The notes under the pieces are model-generated. The model searched no databases, was not told where the DNA came from, and was given only the letters and a program-made list of their open reading frames with translations. Shown here one piece after another: positions 7,911-16,564 of a stretch of DNA of 64,000 nt. This stretch comes from CALMFG01 sp963674805 (lineage in GTDB: Bacteria > Bacillota > Clostridia > Christensenellales > CALMFG01): contig CAXXNY010000005.1 in the NCBI GenBank assembly GCA_963674805.2, positions 310,001 through 374,000 of the forward strand. The letters run 5' to 3'. Each line of letters begins with the position of its first letter. Positions within the stretch are counted from its first letter, which is position 1. The position numbers were made by a program, and so were the translations under genes.

Positions 7911-9446
7911 ATGAAACGAGTGTTTATCAGTGTATCGGACAAAGACGGTATTGTTGCGTTTGCGAAGACGCTGACCCAGCTGGATTTTGAGATTATCTCG
8001 ACGGGCGGTACAAAAAAGGCCTTGGAGGAAACGGGCATACCCGTGATTCCGGTGTCGGATGTGACCGGATTTCCGGAGTGCCTGGACGGCCGGGTAAAGA
8101 CCCTGCATCCGAACATTCATGCCGGGATTCTGGCGATGCGGGCGGATGCTGGCCACATGAAGACTTTAGAAGAGTTGAAAATCCAGCCAATCGATATGGT
8201 TGTGGTCAATCTTTATCCCTTCAAACAAACGGTCTCTAACCCCGATGTAGAACTTGCTGAAGCGATTGAGAATATTGATATCGGCGGGCCGACCATGCTG
8301 CGTGCAGCGGCGAAAAACTGGCAGGACGTTGCGGTTATCACCGACAAAGCGGACTATGAGCCGGTATTAAATGAACTGAAAGAAAACGGCAGCGTGTCGG
8401 GTGAAACCAAGTTCCGGCTGTGCGCTAAAGTGTTTGAGCATACCGCGGCATATGATGCGCTGATCAGTGGCTATTTAAGAGAACAGACGAACGAAAAATT
8501 CCCGGAAAAACTGACGCTGACCTTTGAAAAACAGCAGCCGCTTCGTTACGGGGAGAATCCGCATCAGGACGCGATGTTCTATCGCGAGCCGCTGTTTAAT
8601 CAGGGGACACTGGTAGACGCTGTACAGTTGAATGGTAAAGAACTTTCGTTCAATAATATCAACGACACCAACGGCGCATTGGATGCGCTTAGGGAATATG
8701 ATGAAATTACCGTGGTTGGGGTCAAGCATGCCAACCCGTGCGGTATCGGCAGTGCGGACAATGTTTATGATGCGTATATGAAAGCTTATACGGCCGACCC
8801 AAAGTCCATTTACGGAGGCATTGTAGTTACAAACACCGTGGTCGACAAGGCGACTGCTGAAGAAATGGCTAAAATATTCTTAGAGATTATCGTTGCGCCG
8901 GATTATGAGCCGGAAGCGCTGGAGGTTTTAAAGACCAAGAAGAATTTGCGCGTTATGAGGCTGGCGAGCATTAAAGCACCGCTTAAAGCCACGGCAATGG
9001 ATATGAAAAAGGTTGCCGGCGGGCTGTTGGTTCAGGATATGAACACCAAACTGCTGAAAGATGAACTCACCTGTGTGACAAAGGTTAAACCGACAAAAGC
9101 ACAAATTGACGACTTAATATTTGCATATAAGGCCGTGAAACATACTAAATCCAACGGCGTATTGGTCGCAAAGGATAAAAAGACACTGGGCATCGGGCCC
9201 GGACAGGTATCGCGCGTGTGGGCGACAGAAGCGGCGCTGGAAAGAAGCGGCGAGGCGGTCATGGGCGCTGTTGCGGCATCAGACGCTTACTTCCCGTTTG
9301 CGGATTCTATTGAGCTGATGGCAGAAAAAGGGATTGCCTGTGTGATTCAACCCGGCGGATCCATTCGGGATGAAGAAGTGATTCGCGCGTGCGATGAAGC
9401 GGGGATAGCGATGGTGTTTGCCGGCATGCGGCATTTTAAGCATTAA
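7911..9446 (+). CDS. purH: Bifunctional AICAR transformylase / IMP cyclohydrolase
   Basis: 511 residues, full length. The N-terminal MGS-like IMP cyclohydrolase domain (about 1-195) begins RVFISVSDKDGIVAFAK and carries the ISTGGT loop. The C-terminal AICAR transformylase domain includes the active-site VKHANPCGIG motif at about residues 270-280 and ends in IAMVFAGMRHFKH, the usual terminus. It catalyses the last two steps to IMP. A GGAGG site lies 10-14 bases before the ATG. Confidence 0.97.
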   Translation: MKRVFISVSDKDGIVAFAKTLTQLDFEIISTGGTKKALEETGIPVIPVSDVTGFPECLDGRVKTLHPNIHAGILAMRADAGHMKTLEELKIQPIDMVVVNLYPFKQTVSNPDVELAEAIENIDIGGPTMLRAAAKNWQDVAVITDKADYEPVLNELKENGSVSGETKFRLCAKVFEHTAAYDALISGYLREQTNEKFPEKLTLTFEKQQPLRYGENPHQDAMFYREPLFNQGTLVDAVQLNGKELSFNNINDTNGALDALREYDEITVVGVKHANPCGIGSADNVYDAYMKAYTADPKSIYGGIVVTNTVVDKATAEEMAKIFLEIIVAPDYEPEALEVLKTKKNLRVMRLASIKAPLKATAMDMKKVAGGLLVQDMNTKLLKDELTCVTKVKPTKAQIDDLIFAYKAVKHTKSNGVLVAKDKKTLGIGPGQVSRVWATEAALERSGEAVMGAVAASDAYFPFADSIELMAEKGIACVIQPGGSIRDEEVIRACDEAGIAMVFAGMRHFKH

Positions 9447-9462
9447 CAGACAGGAGCAAAGC

Positions 9463-10716
9463 ATGAAGATATTGGTTGTCGGCGGCGGCGGAAGGGAACA
9501 TGCCGTTATTAAGAAACTGCTGAAAGACCGCAGAGATTTACAGATTTTCTGTGCGCCCGGAAACGGCGGCATCGGCCAGGAAGCAATCTGTGTCAACATC
9601 GCGGCGGACGATTTGACCCAGTTGGTGACATACGCGTCGGTGCAGGCATTTGATCTGGTGATTGTGACGCCGGACGATCCGCTTGCGGCGGGATTGGTGG
9701 ATATGCTTGAGGAAAAGGGTATCCGCGCATTCGGGCCGTCAAAGGCAGCGGCACGCCTGGAAGGCAGCAAGGTGTTCGCCAAAGAATTGATGAAGAAATA
9801 CGATATACCGACAGCAGATTATGCGGTATTTGAGGATATCAAAAAAGCGGAAAAATATGTTGAAACGGCCAAGATGCCGATTGTCGTTAAGGCAGACGGA
9901 CTCGCACTCGGAAAAGGTGTATTGATCTGCCAGACAAAAGAAGAAGCGCTCGGCGCGCTGAACATTGTCATGGCGGAGAAGAAGTTTGGCGATGCGGGTA
10001 AAAGCGTCGTGATTGAGGAATATATCCAGGGGCCGGAAGTATCCATTTTGGCGTTCTGTGACGGCAAAACGATCGTACCGCTTCCTTCGGCACAGGACCA
10101 TAAAAAAGCGCTGGACGGCGACAAAGGCAAGAACACCGGCGGCATGGGCGTATTCTCGCCTACTGATACATATACACCTGAAATTAAAAAACTCGTGGAA
10201 GAAACAATTATCAATAAGACGCTTGACGCACTCAATAGTGAAGGCATTGTCTATAAGGGCGTGCTGTATTTCGGACTGATGCTGACAGCGGACGGACCCA
10301 AACTGTTAGAGTATAATGCGCGGTTCGGCGATCCGGAAGCACAGGTTGTCCTGCCTAAGATAGAAAACGATCTTTTGGAGATTATGGAAGCAGTGATTGA
10401 CCAACGGCTGGACGGGATTGAATTCCGGTTCGATACGCGCTACGGGGTTTGTGTGGTGCTGGCATCCGGCGGTTATCCGGATAAATACCAGAAAGGGTAT
10501 CCGGTCAGCGGATTAGATGAAGTGGATGATGAAATCACCATTTATCATGCCGGAACAAAAGCGCGCGACGGTGCGATTTATACCAACGGCGGACGGGTGT
10601 TTGGAATTACCGCATTCGGCAGAAGTATTGACGATGCCAGGGAATTGGTTTATAAAAATATTAAAAAGATATCATTTGATAATATGCAGTACCGAACAGA
10701 TATCGGCATCAAGTAA
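9463..10716 (+). CDS. purD: Phosphoribosylamine-glycine ligase (GAR synthetase)
   Basis: 417 residues from the ATG at 9463, chosen because ACAGGAG sits 10 bases upstream and the protein then begins MKILVVGGGGREHA, the conserved N-terminus. The frame is open further upstream to 9418 inside purH, but that part is not conserved. The ATP-grasp domain shows VVKADGLALGKGV, the EEYIQGPEVSILAF strand, KNTGGMGVFSP and the metal-binding EYNARFGDPEAQ. Last de novo purine gene of this operon; purL, purQ, purS, purB and purK must lie elsewhere. Confidence 0.96.
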   Translation: MKILVVGGGGREHAVIKKLLKDRRDLQIFCAPGNGGIGQEAICVNIAADDLTQLVTYASVQAFDLVIVTPDDPLAAGLVDMLEEKGIRAFGPSKAAARLEGSKVFAKELMKKYDIPTADYAVFEDIKKAEKYVETAKMPIVVKADGLALGKGVLICQTKEEALGALNIVMAEKKFGDAGKSVVIEEYIQGPEVSILAFCDGKTIVPLPSAQDHKKALDGDKGKNTGGMGVFSPTDTYTPEIKKLVEETIINKTLDALNSEGIVYKGVLYFGLMLTADGPKLLEYNARFGDPEAQVVLPKIENDLLEIMEAVIDQRLDGIEFRFDTRYGVCVVLASGGYPDKYQKGYPVSGLDEVDDEITIYHAGTKARDGAIYTNGGRVFGITAFGRSIDDARELVYKNIKKISFDNMQYRTDIGIK

Positions 10717-10727
10717 CGGGAGACAGA

Positions 10728-12365
10728 ATGAAAACGACCATAGCAAACGGTATTGAGATATCCGTTAAAGACGGGGAAAACTTTGAGAGTATCTTAGAAA
10801 CCCATTTTCCATATTTAAAGTGCGTCACCAATGTGGTGTGCGACGGGATTCTAAGGGAACTGTTCGAGCGGTATAAGGATGAAAAAGAGCTGGTCTTTAT
10901 ATCGGCGCTCCATAATGAAGAAGCGGCCAGAACCTATGCCCGCGGCGTCAGTTTTCTGCTGTTCAGAGCGGTGAGAAAGATGTTCGGCAGGGAAAAACGT
11001 CTGCTGATCGACCACGCACTGTCCGGCGGGCTTTACTGTGTGATTGAGGGCGAGCCTGATTTGACGCCTTCTCAGGTGGTTCAGCTTGAAGGCATCATGA
11101 CCGATATGGTGAAGGAAGACACAAATTTTATTTATAACAAGGTGCCCAAAGAAGCGGCGATCGAACTGTTTAAACAGGACGGTCAGATGGATAAGGTAAA
11201 GCTGCTGAAATACCGCCCGCTCAATTATTTCCGCTATTACGAAAACGATGGGGATATCAATTATTTTTACGGGACTATGGTGCCGTCTACCCGGTACTTA
11301 AAAGATTTTAAGCTGTTCTATTATAAGCCCGGATTTATCGCCAAGTTCCCGACGCCTTATCACAGCAACGCGCATGTACTGAAAGAAGAGCCGAAGCTGG
11401 CGGACATCTTAAATCAATCCGAGCAGTGGGGACGTGTACTCAAGGTATCTTATGTGGCGGAAATCAATAAGCTTGCGGATACCGGCGGTCTGAAAGACTT
11501 TATCCAGGTGAATGAGGCGCTGCACGAATCCCAGATTGCGGATATTGCAAAGCAGATTGTGGACAGAAAAACAGCAAGAATGATCTTGATTGCCGGACCG
11601 TCTTCATCGGGTAAAACCACCTTTGCGGGACGGCTGAACACGCATTTAAAGGCGCTCAAAAAAACCTGTTACAAAATATCGCTGGATGATTATTATATTG
11701 ACCGTGATAAACTGCCGCGCGACGAAGACGGCAAACAGGACTTTGAAACCATAGACGCGCTGGATACGCTTTTATTCAATGAAAACATGGTGGCGCTTCT
11801 GGACGGCAACGAAGCGGAGCTGCCTGTATTTGACTTTACCACCGGCTGTCGCTCAGAAAAATCCAATAAGCTGAAAATCGATGACGATACAGTGCTGATT
11901 GTGGAAGGGATCCACGGGCTGAACGATGAACTGACCCGGTTGGTGCCGAATGAATACAAATTCAGGATCTTTATCAGCCCGCTGAATACGCTGAACATCG
12001 ATAACCATAATATCGTATATCCGGAGGACCTGCGCCTGCTGCGCCGCATGGTACGGGACAAGCAGTTTCGGGGTTACAGCGCAGAAACAACGCTGGAGAT
12101 GTGGGGGGATGTCCGCCGCGGCGAATATAAGTACATTCTGCCGTATCAGGAAAACGCGGACGTAATTTTTAATTCTGCGCTCATTTATGAACCGATGATT
12201 CTGAAGAAATACGCGATAGAATCCCTGCACAAAATTGAGAAAGGCACGGAAGCTTATTTATACACCACGCATCTTTTAAAATTTTTGAACTACTTTGCAT
12301 CCAGCGATTTGGATGATGAGATACCAAAAAACAGCCTGCTGCGTGAGTTTATCGGTGGTGCGTAA
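10728..12365 (+). CDS. Nucleoside kinase with TGS domain (uridine kinase-like)
   Basis: 545 residues. The first 60 or so form a TGS-like domain, followed by a threonyl-tRNA synthetase second-additional-domain-like region at about 60-200. The C-terminal half (about 275-500) is a phosphoribulokinase/uridine kinase P-loop domain with Walker A LIAGPSSSGKTT at about residues 285-296, and later the VLIVEGIHGLND strand. This domain order is common in Clostridia and Thermotogae; the exact nucleoside substrate is not predictable. It starts 11 bases after purD with a GGGAGACAG site, so salvage appears to be co-expressed with de novo purine synthesis. Confidence 0.88.
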   Translation: MKTTIANGIEISVKDGENFESILETHFPYLKCVTNVVCDGILRELFERYKDEKELVFISALHNEEAARTYARGVSFLLFRAVRKMFGREKRLLIDHALSGGLYCVIEGEPDLTPSQVVQLEGIMTDMVKEDTNFIYNKVPKEAAIELFKQDGQMDKVKLLKYRPLNYFRYYENDGDINYFYGTMVPSTRYLKDFKLFYYKPGFIAKFPTPYHSNAHVLKEEPKLADILNQSEQWGRVLKVSYVAEINKLADTGGLKDFIQVNEALHESQIADIAKQIVDRKTARMILIAGPSSSGKTTFAGRLNTHLKALKKTCYKISLDDYYIDRDKLPRDEDGKQDFETIDALDTLLFNENMVALLDGNEAELPVFDFTTGCRSEKSNKLKIDDDTVLIVEGIHGLNDELTRLVPNEYKFRIFISPLNTLNIDNHNIVYPEDLRLLRRMVRDKQFRGYSAETTLEMWGDVRRGEYKYILPYQENADVIFNSALIYEPMILKKYAIESLHKIEKGTEAYLYTTHLLKFLNYFASSDLDDEIPKNSLLREFIGGA

Positions 12366-12372
12366 GGCTCGG

Positions 12373-12401
12373 TTTACTTTTAATTTAATAAGGGCTATAC
12401 T
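12373..12401 (+). promoter_or_regulatory. Promoter for lgt
   Basis: TTTACT (12373-12378) and TATACT (12396-12401) are spaced by 17 bases in the short gap between the nucleoside kinase and lgt, giving a leader of about 30 bases. Confidence 0.55.
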
Positions 12402-12436
12402 ATCAATGTAACATCAAAAAACAGGAGTAAAACACA

Positions 12437-13366
12437 ATGGAAAGAGTAGCGTTCAGCATTTTAGGCAAAGATATATATTGGTACGGTGTCATCATCACAT
12501 GCGGACTTGTGCTCGGCATGATTCTCGCTGTGGTTGAGGCGAAACGGCGGGGTTATACCGCCGAAGTGATTCTAGATTTTTTGATACTCGCAGTTCCGCT
12601 GGCAGTCATTGGCGCCCGCGCGTATTATGTGATATTTAATTATGACCTATACCGCGGCGATGTATTAAAGATGATCGCAATCTGGGACGGCGGTATTGCC
12701 ATCTTCGGTGCGGTGATCGGCGGCGTGGTTGCGGCCCTGCTGATCCGGTGGGTTAAGAAGTTCCCGGCGCTCGTGATCTTGGATATGTGCGCCCCGTCAT
12801 TGATTCTGGGGCAGGCAATCGGCCGTTGGGGCAATTTTATTAATCAGGAAGCGTACGGCAGGGAGATCTTAAATACCCGCTGGCAGTTCTTCCCGGCAGC
12901 GGTTAAAATCGATATTCCAAAGATAGCGGGCCAGCTGCCAGGCTATTATATGGCGACATTCTTTTATGAGTTTGCCTGGAACATGGTGGTCTTTATCATC
13001 CTTATGCTGATCAAAAAGAAACTGCGGGAATACCGCGGCGCACTGTTTGCGGCATATTTGATGCTGTATGGATTGGGGCGGTTCTTTATTGAGGGCCTCA
13101 GAACCGACAGCCTGATGCTGACCGATACGATACGGGTATCGCAGGCACTCAGCCTTGTACTGGTGGTGGCCGGTGCGTTCTACCTGGCATTCGTTTTAAC
13201 AAAGAAACCGCAATTCGCGGCATATGAAGGGCCTTATCTGTTCAGCCAGGAAGCGGCTGATGCTGAGCGTGCCGACCGTGAAGCGATGAAAGAACAGAAA
13301 AAACGCGAAAAAGAAGAAAAGAAACAGAAGAAAAATGCGGAAGCGTCCAAAGAAACAAAAGAATAA
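12437..13366 (+). CDS. lgt: Prolipoprotein diacylglyceryl transferase
   Basis: 309 residues. It transfers diacylglycerol from phosphatidylglycerol to the lipobox Cys of lipoproteins in the membrane; several lipoproteins are encoded in this window. Seven or so transmembrane helices are visible, with the Lgt signature GQAIGRWGNFINQEAYG at about residues 128-144 and the GLGRFFIEGLRTDSLML motif near the end. It carries an unusually long charged tail of about 45 residues (KEQKKREKEEKKQKKN), probably cytoplasmic. An AGGAG site precedes the ATG. Confidence 0.96.
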   Translation: MERVAFSILGKDIYWYGVIITCGLVLGMILAVVEAKRRGYTAEVILDFLILAVPLAVIGARAYYVIFNYDLYRGDVLKMIAIWDGGIAIFGAVIGGVVAALLIRWVKKFPALVILDMCAPSLILGQAIGRWGNFINQEAYGREILNTRWQFFPAAVKIDIPKIAGQLPGYYMATFFYEFAWNMVVFIILMLIKKKLREYRGALFAAYLMLYGLGRFFIEGLRTDSLMLTDTIRVSQALSLVLVVAGAFYLAFVLTKKPQFAAYEGPYLFSQEAADAERADREAMKEQKKREKEEKKQKKNAEASKETKE

Positions 13367-13386
13367 GCTTATTTGAGGTGAATACG

Positions 13387-13680
13387 ATGAAAACATTTGA
13401 TGAATTAAAAGCGGATATCAAAGCAGGTGTAAAGAAAGCACAGGAAGCGGTGGACAAAGGGGTTGACTCGGTTAAAGAGGACTTTGAAACGCTGAAAGCG
13501 GACATCGAAGCGTTTAAGCAGTCCGAAGAAACAGCAGCGAGGAAAGAAGCTTGGAAGGAAACCTATGCAAGCTTAAAGGGTGCAGCGAAAGAAACCTGGG
13601 GTGACTTGTCGGACTCTGTCAAGCGTGAAGTTGATAATCTGTTTGGGTCTGATGATGACGATGAAGAGGATGAAAAATAA
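13387..13680 (+). CDS. Small acidic amphipathic-helix protein, function unknown
   Basis: 97 residues from the ATG at 13387, preferred over the GTG at 13378 because GAGGTG then serves as ribosome binding site. The sequence is almost entirely charged and helical with about 11-residue periodicity (FDELKADIKAGVKKAQ, VDSVKEDFETLKADI) and ends in a run of Asp and Glu. It resembles apolipoprotein- or LEA-like stress helices in composition only. It follows lgt by 20 bases and ends at a strong terminator. Confidence 0.6.
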   Translation: MKTFDELKADIKAGVKKAQEAVDKGVDSVKEDFETLKADIEAFKQSEETAARKEAWKETYASLKGAAKETWGDLSDSVKREVDNLFGSDDDDEEDEK

Positions 13681-13699
13681 TTAATTGAAACGATAGTGA

Positions 13700-13726
13700 A
13701 GCGCTCCGGATTCGGAGCGCTTTTTA
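13700..13726 (+). terminator. Intrinsic terminator after lgt and the small acidic gene
   Basis: AGCGCTCCG and CGGAGCGCT form a perfect 9-bp stem around a GATT loop, followed by TTTTTATTTT. Confidence 0.92.
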
Positions 13727-13806
13727 TTTTGGATAAAGAAAAAAGTTTCCCTTCAAATTCGTGAATCAGTATCAACAGCCCTATTTTTACCAACGGAAGA
13801 ATTACC

Positions 13807-13879
13807 TTGACAGATAGAGTAATAAAAACTATAATTACTCTGACAGATAGAGTTATAACAATATCTGATAGAGTAATTT
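13807..13879 (+). promoter_or_regulatory. Consensus promoter overlapped by three direct repeats, likely PadR operator
   Basis: TTGACA (13807-13812) and TATAAT (13830-13835) are exact consensus with a 17-base spacer. The element TGACAGATAGAGTWAT occurs at 13808-13823 and 13841-13856, with a shorter relative (TCTGATAGAGTAAT) at 13864-13877. In addition GAGTAAT (13817-13823) and ATTACTC (13834-13840) form an inverted repeat across the -10 box. A regulator bound here would occlude the promoter. The PadR gene begins 26 bases after the last repeat, so autorepression is the simplest reading. Confidence 0.75.
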
Positions 13880-13905
13880 GACAAATTATGAAAAGGAGGC
13901 AGCGC

Positions 13906-14250
13906 ATGATTAGCAGTGATATTATACGCGGGCACCTGGACGCCGTCATCTTAAAATTAATTATCGAGAAGGACCGGTACGGGTATGAGATTTCTAAGGA
14001 GATCAGTGTCCGGACCAACAATACCTTCGAGATCAAAGAGGCAACGCTGTATGCGGTGTTTCAGCGGCTGGAAAAAAACGAATATATCGTCTCTTACTCG
14101 GGACAGATTACACATGGCAGAAAAAGAAAGTACTACAAAATCACTGAGCAGGGCAACGCTTTTTATCAGGAAAAAGTTAGCGAATGGAAAGAAACCAAAA
14201 GGATTATTGATTTATTAATGGAGGGTAAAGGTAAAAATGAAAAAAATTAA
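13906..14250 (+). CDS. PadR family transcriptional regulator
   Basis: 114 residues from the ATG at 13906, preferred because AAAGGAGG lies 7 bases upstream. It has the PadR winged-helix pattern: IRGHLDAVILKLIIEKDRYGYEISKEI at the N-terminus, EATLYAVFQRLEKNEYIVSYSG as recognition helix and wing start, then RKRKYYKITEQGNAF. Such regulators often sense small amphipathic ligands and repress a neighbouring membrane-protein operon. Its 3' end overlaps the next gene by 14 bases, so it is co-transcribed with the two membrane proteins it probably controls. Confidence 0.9.
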   Translation: MISSDIIRGHLDAVILKLIIEKDRYGYEISKEISVRTNNTFEIKEATLYAVFQRLEKNEYIVSYSGQITHGRKRKYYKITEQGNAFYQEKVSEWKETKRIIDLLMEGKGKNEKN

Positions 14251-14650
14251 AGAATACGTTGAAAGCCTGTTCAGCGATATACAGGACAGCGCTGAAAAGA
14301 CAGAGATTATTCAGGAACTGGTCATGAACCTTGAAGAGAAGGTACAGGACCTGATGGAACAAGGGAAAGCGGAAGAAGACGCAATCAATAAAAGCCTGGT
14401 TGACCTGGGCGACGTAAGCGAAATTAAAAGCAGCTTAACACCAAACAATAAGCCTTACCATAAGCCAGTCAATTACGCAAACCGCCTGTGGTTCTCGATT
14501 TGGGCGAGCGCACTGATTATCGGCCTTTGTTTGTTTATTAACTTTTATTATTCGCCGTGTATCATCTGGTTTGTTTACCCGACATTTGCAGTGTTGTGGT
14601 GGCCGCTAAGCATGGTCTTTGTCTGGCTGAATAACCGAAAGCGGGGATGA
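14237..14650 (+). CDS. HAAS-domain membrane protein with one WWPL module
   Basis: 137 residues. Residues 1-70 match the pattern of the HAAS/permease-prefix helical domain that normally accompanies PadR regulators (KKIKEYVESLFSDI, EEDAINKSLVDLGD). Residues about 80-132 hold two transmembrane helices with SPCIIWFVYPTFAVLWWPLS between and in the second helix. That segment is one copy of the module repeated eight times in the next protein. The gene overlaps padR upstream and the repeat protein downstream, indicating a three-gene unit. Confidence 0.72.
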   Translation: MKKIKEYVESLFSDIQDSAEKTEIIQELVMNLEEKVQDLMEQGKAEEDAINKSLVDLGDVSEIKSSLTPNNKPYHKPVNYANRLWFSIWASALIIGLCLFINFYYSPCIIWFVYPTFAVLWWPLSMVFVWLNNRKRG

Positions 14651-15915
14651 AGATGAAAAACAAATCTTTGAGTTTTTCAGTTGCCTCTGCGGTTCTTATC
14701 ATTGCTTTTTTGGTTTTAGTCAATTGGCTGACATCATGGTCGCATCCGTGGTTCATTTATCCCGCGTTTGCAGTGCTTTGGTGGCCGCTCGGTATTTATG
14801 CCGCAAATCATAAGGGCAAATATGTAATGCCGCTTGCCGGCACCACTCTGATCGCCGGATTTATGATTTTAGTGAATACGGTGACATCACCGCAGTTTCC
14901 TTGGGCCGGCTTTCCAATCTTCGCAGTGCTCTGGTGGCCGCTGGCGCAGATTCTTTGCGGTGAAAAGCGGTACCGACTCTTTTCGATTGTGGGCGCCTTA
15001 TGGACTATTGCATTTTTTGTATGGCTGAACCTGACGACATCCCCGCAGTTTCTATGGCTTATCTACCCGGCTTTTGCAGTGCTCTGGTGGCCTCTCAGCC
15101 TGATTATATGTGGAGAAAAACGCTATAAACTGTTTTCTATCATCGGCGCATTGTATCTGATGGTATTTTTTGCACTGATTAACTGGCAGACGTCACCGCA
15201 TACGCTTTGGTTTGTTTATCCTGCCTATGCGGTATTGTGGTGGCCGCTCAGTATGTTTCTTGCCAAGAAAAAGACGATGACGCTTTATGCCGTACTGATG
15301 AGTGCACTTACGGTGATCCTGCTTGCGGTTATTAATCTGATTTATACTCCGCAGACGGTCTGGTTTCCGTGGACAGTGTTTTATTTCATCTGGTGGCCGT
15401 TGTGCCAGGCCTTGGGGCGGAAAGCCGGAAGTGTCGCCTTTGCGGTTATCGGTGCAGTGGCCATTATCGGATACCATGTTTTCGTTTATTTCATGCTGAC
15501 ACCGGAGGTGCATCCGTGGTATCTCTATCTGATTCCGCCTGCCGTCTGGTGGCCGGTAACGCTGGCGCTTAAAGAAAAAGCAAAAAGCCTGGCTTTCTTG
15601 TTTGGCAGTATGGTGGTTTTTCTGATTTATTACGGCGCAATAAACATATTGCTGAGCCCGGGTTATTTCTGGAGTATCTATTTGCTTTATGCATTTGCGT
15701 GGGGGGTAATCGGCGCATACTTTGGAACACGAAAACAATATTTTGCCCTGTCAATCTGGGGGACTGTGATTACGATTATCTTCTTTGCCGTTTTGAATTA
15801 TATCACCACGCCGCATCATATTTGGGCGGTATACCCGACATTTGCAATTCTTTTCTGGCCGTTAAGTATCTATTTCTTTAAAGTCAAAGGCAAAGATATA
15901 CAAAAAAGCGCATAG
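14647..15915 (+). CDS. Polytopic membrane protein of about eight tandem WWPL modules, function unknown
   Basis: 422 residues, almost all hydrophobic. The pattern [ST]P-x(3)-W-x(2)-YP-x-FAVLWWPL recurs about every 45-55 residues: well preserved copies end near residues 46, 97, 148 and 200, weaker ones (FIWWPL, AVWWPV, AFAWGV) follow, and a clear last copy (PTFAILFWPL) sits near residue 410. Each unit looks like a two-helix hairpin separated by a short charged loop (CGEKRYKLF). The architecture recalls 2TM-type domains but I do not recognise a described repeat family. The start overlaps the HAAS gene by four bases (ATGA). Confidence 0.7.
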   Translation: MKMKNKSLSFSVASAVLIIAFLVLVNWLTSWSHPWFIYPAFAVLWWPLGIYAANHKGKYVMPLAGTTLIAGFMILVNTVTSPQFPWAGFPIFAVLWWPLAQILCGEKRYRLFSIVGALWTIAFFVWLNLTTSPQFLWLIYPAFAVLWWPLSLIICGEKRYKLFSIIGALYLMVFFALINWQTSPHTLWFVYPAYAVLWWPLSMFLAKKKTMTLYAVLMSALTVILLAVINLIYTPQTVWFPWTVFYFIWWPLCQALGRKAGSVAFAVIGAVAIIGYHVFVYFMLTPEVHPWYLYLIPPAVWWPVTLALKEKAKSLAFLFGSMVVFLIYYGAINILLSPGYFWSIYLLYAFAWGVIGAYFGTRKQYFALSIWGTVITIIFFAVLNYITTPHHIWAVYPTFAILFWPLSIYFFKVKGKDIQKSA

Positions 15916-15927
15916 AAAAAGACAATA

Positions 15928-15972
15928 AAAAACCGCTCTAATCCGGTTAAAACGGGTGAAGGGCGGTTCTTA
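15928..15972. terminator. Bidirectional terminator between convergent units
   Basis: AACCGCTC (15931-15938) pairs with GGGCGGTT (15961-15968), flanked by A-rich sequence on the left and T-rich on the right. It can end the PadR operon on the plus strand and the mntP operon on the minus strand. Confidence 0.7.
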
Positions 15973-15982
15973 ATTTTCTGGA

Positions 15983-16546
15983 TTATACCCCCATCATCAG
16001 ATGCGTGACAAGGATATTGATGCCGATCGCGATTAAAACGACACCGCCGATGATGTCCGCATACTTTTCCAGCGTCTCGACATTGGAGAGCACCGCACCC
16101 AGCCTGACCCCGCCGTAAGACAATACAAAGGTTACAAAACCGATTAAACCGGCAGGCAGTAATATGGGGGAACCGAGCGAGGAAAAACTTAACCCCGCGG
16201 CCAGCGCGTCAATGCTGGTGACCAGCGCCAGCGCCAGCAGCATATGGAACTGGACAAGCGGCTTCAGCGCCTCAATCTTTCGGGAATCATAGATCATTTT
16301 TCCCCCGATAAAGACGAGCAGACCGAACGCTACCCAGTGGTCGAATGGCTGGATAAACGTATATAAAACCCGACCGACCAGCCAACCGATCGCGGTCATA
16401 GCGGCCTGGAAAAATCCGAATGCGAGGCCGCACCGAACAGCGTTTCGCGCGGCATGTTCCTTTGATGCGAGTCCGGTTGCGAGCGATACTGCAAAGGCGT
16501 CCATCGCTAAGGCGATCGCCGTAATAGCAAGGGCAAGTATACTCAT
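15983..16546 (-). CDS. mntP: Manganese efflux pump MntP
   Basis: 187 residues, six predicted helices, standard MntP length. Conserved features: ALAMDAFAVSLATGL in helix 1, the FGFFQAAM segment, GGKMIYDSRK, and TSIDALAAGLSFS in the second half, giving the pair of DA motifs of this family. It exports Mn2+. It lies 18 bases after the SGNH gene and is probably the last gene of that operon. No yybP-ykoY manganese riboswitch is visible directly upstream, so it may simply be expressed by read-through. Confidence 0.92.
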   Translation of the reverse strand: MSILALAITAIALAMDAFAVSLATGLASKEHAARNAVRCGLAFGFFQAAMTAIGWLVGRVLYTFIQPFDHWVAFGLLVFIGGKMIYDSRKIEALKPLVQFHMLLALALVTSIDALAAGLSFSSLGSPILLPAGLIGFVTFVLSYGGVRLGAVLSNVETLEKYADIIGGVVLIAIGINILVTHLMMGV

Positions 16547-16564
16547 ATATTCATTAACTTTCTG

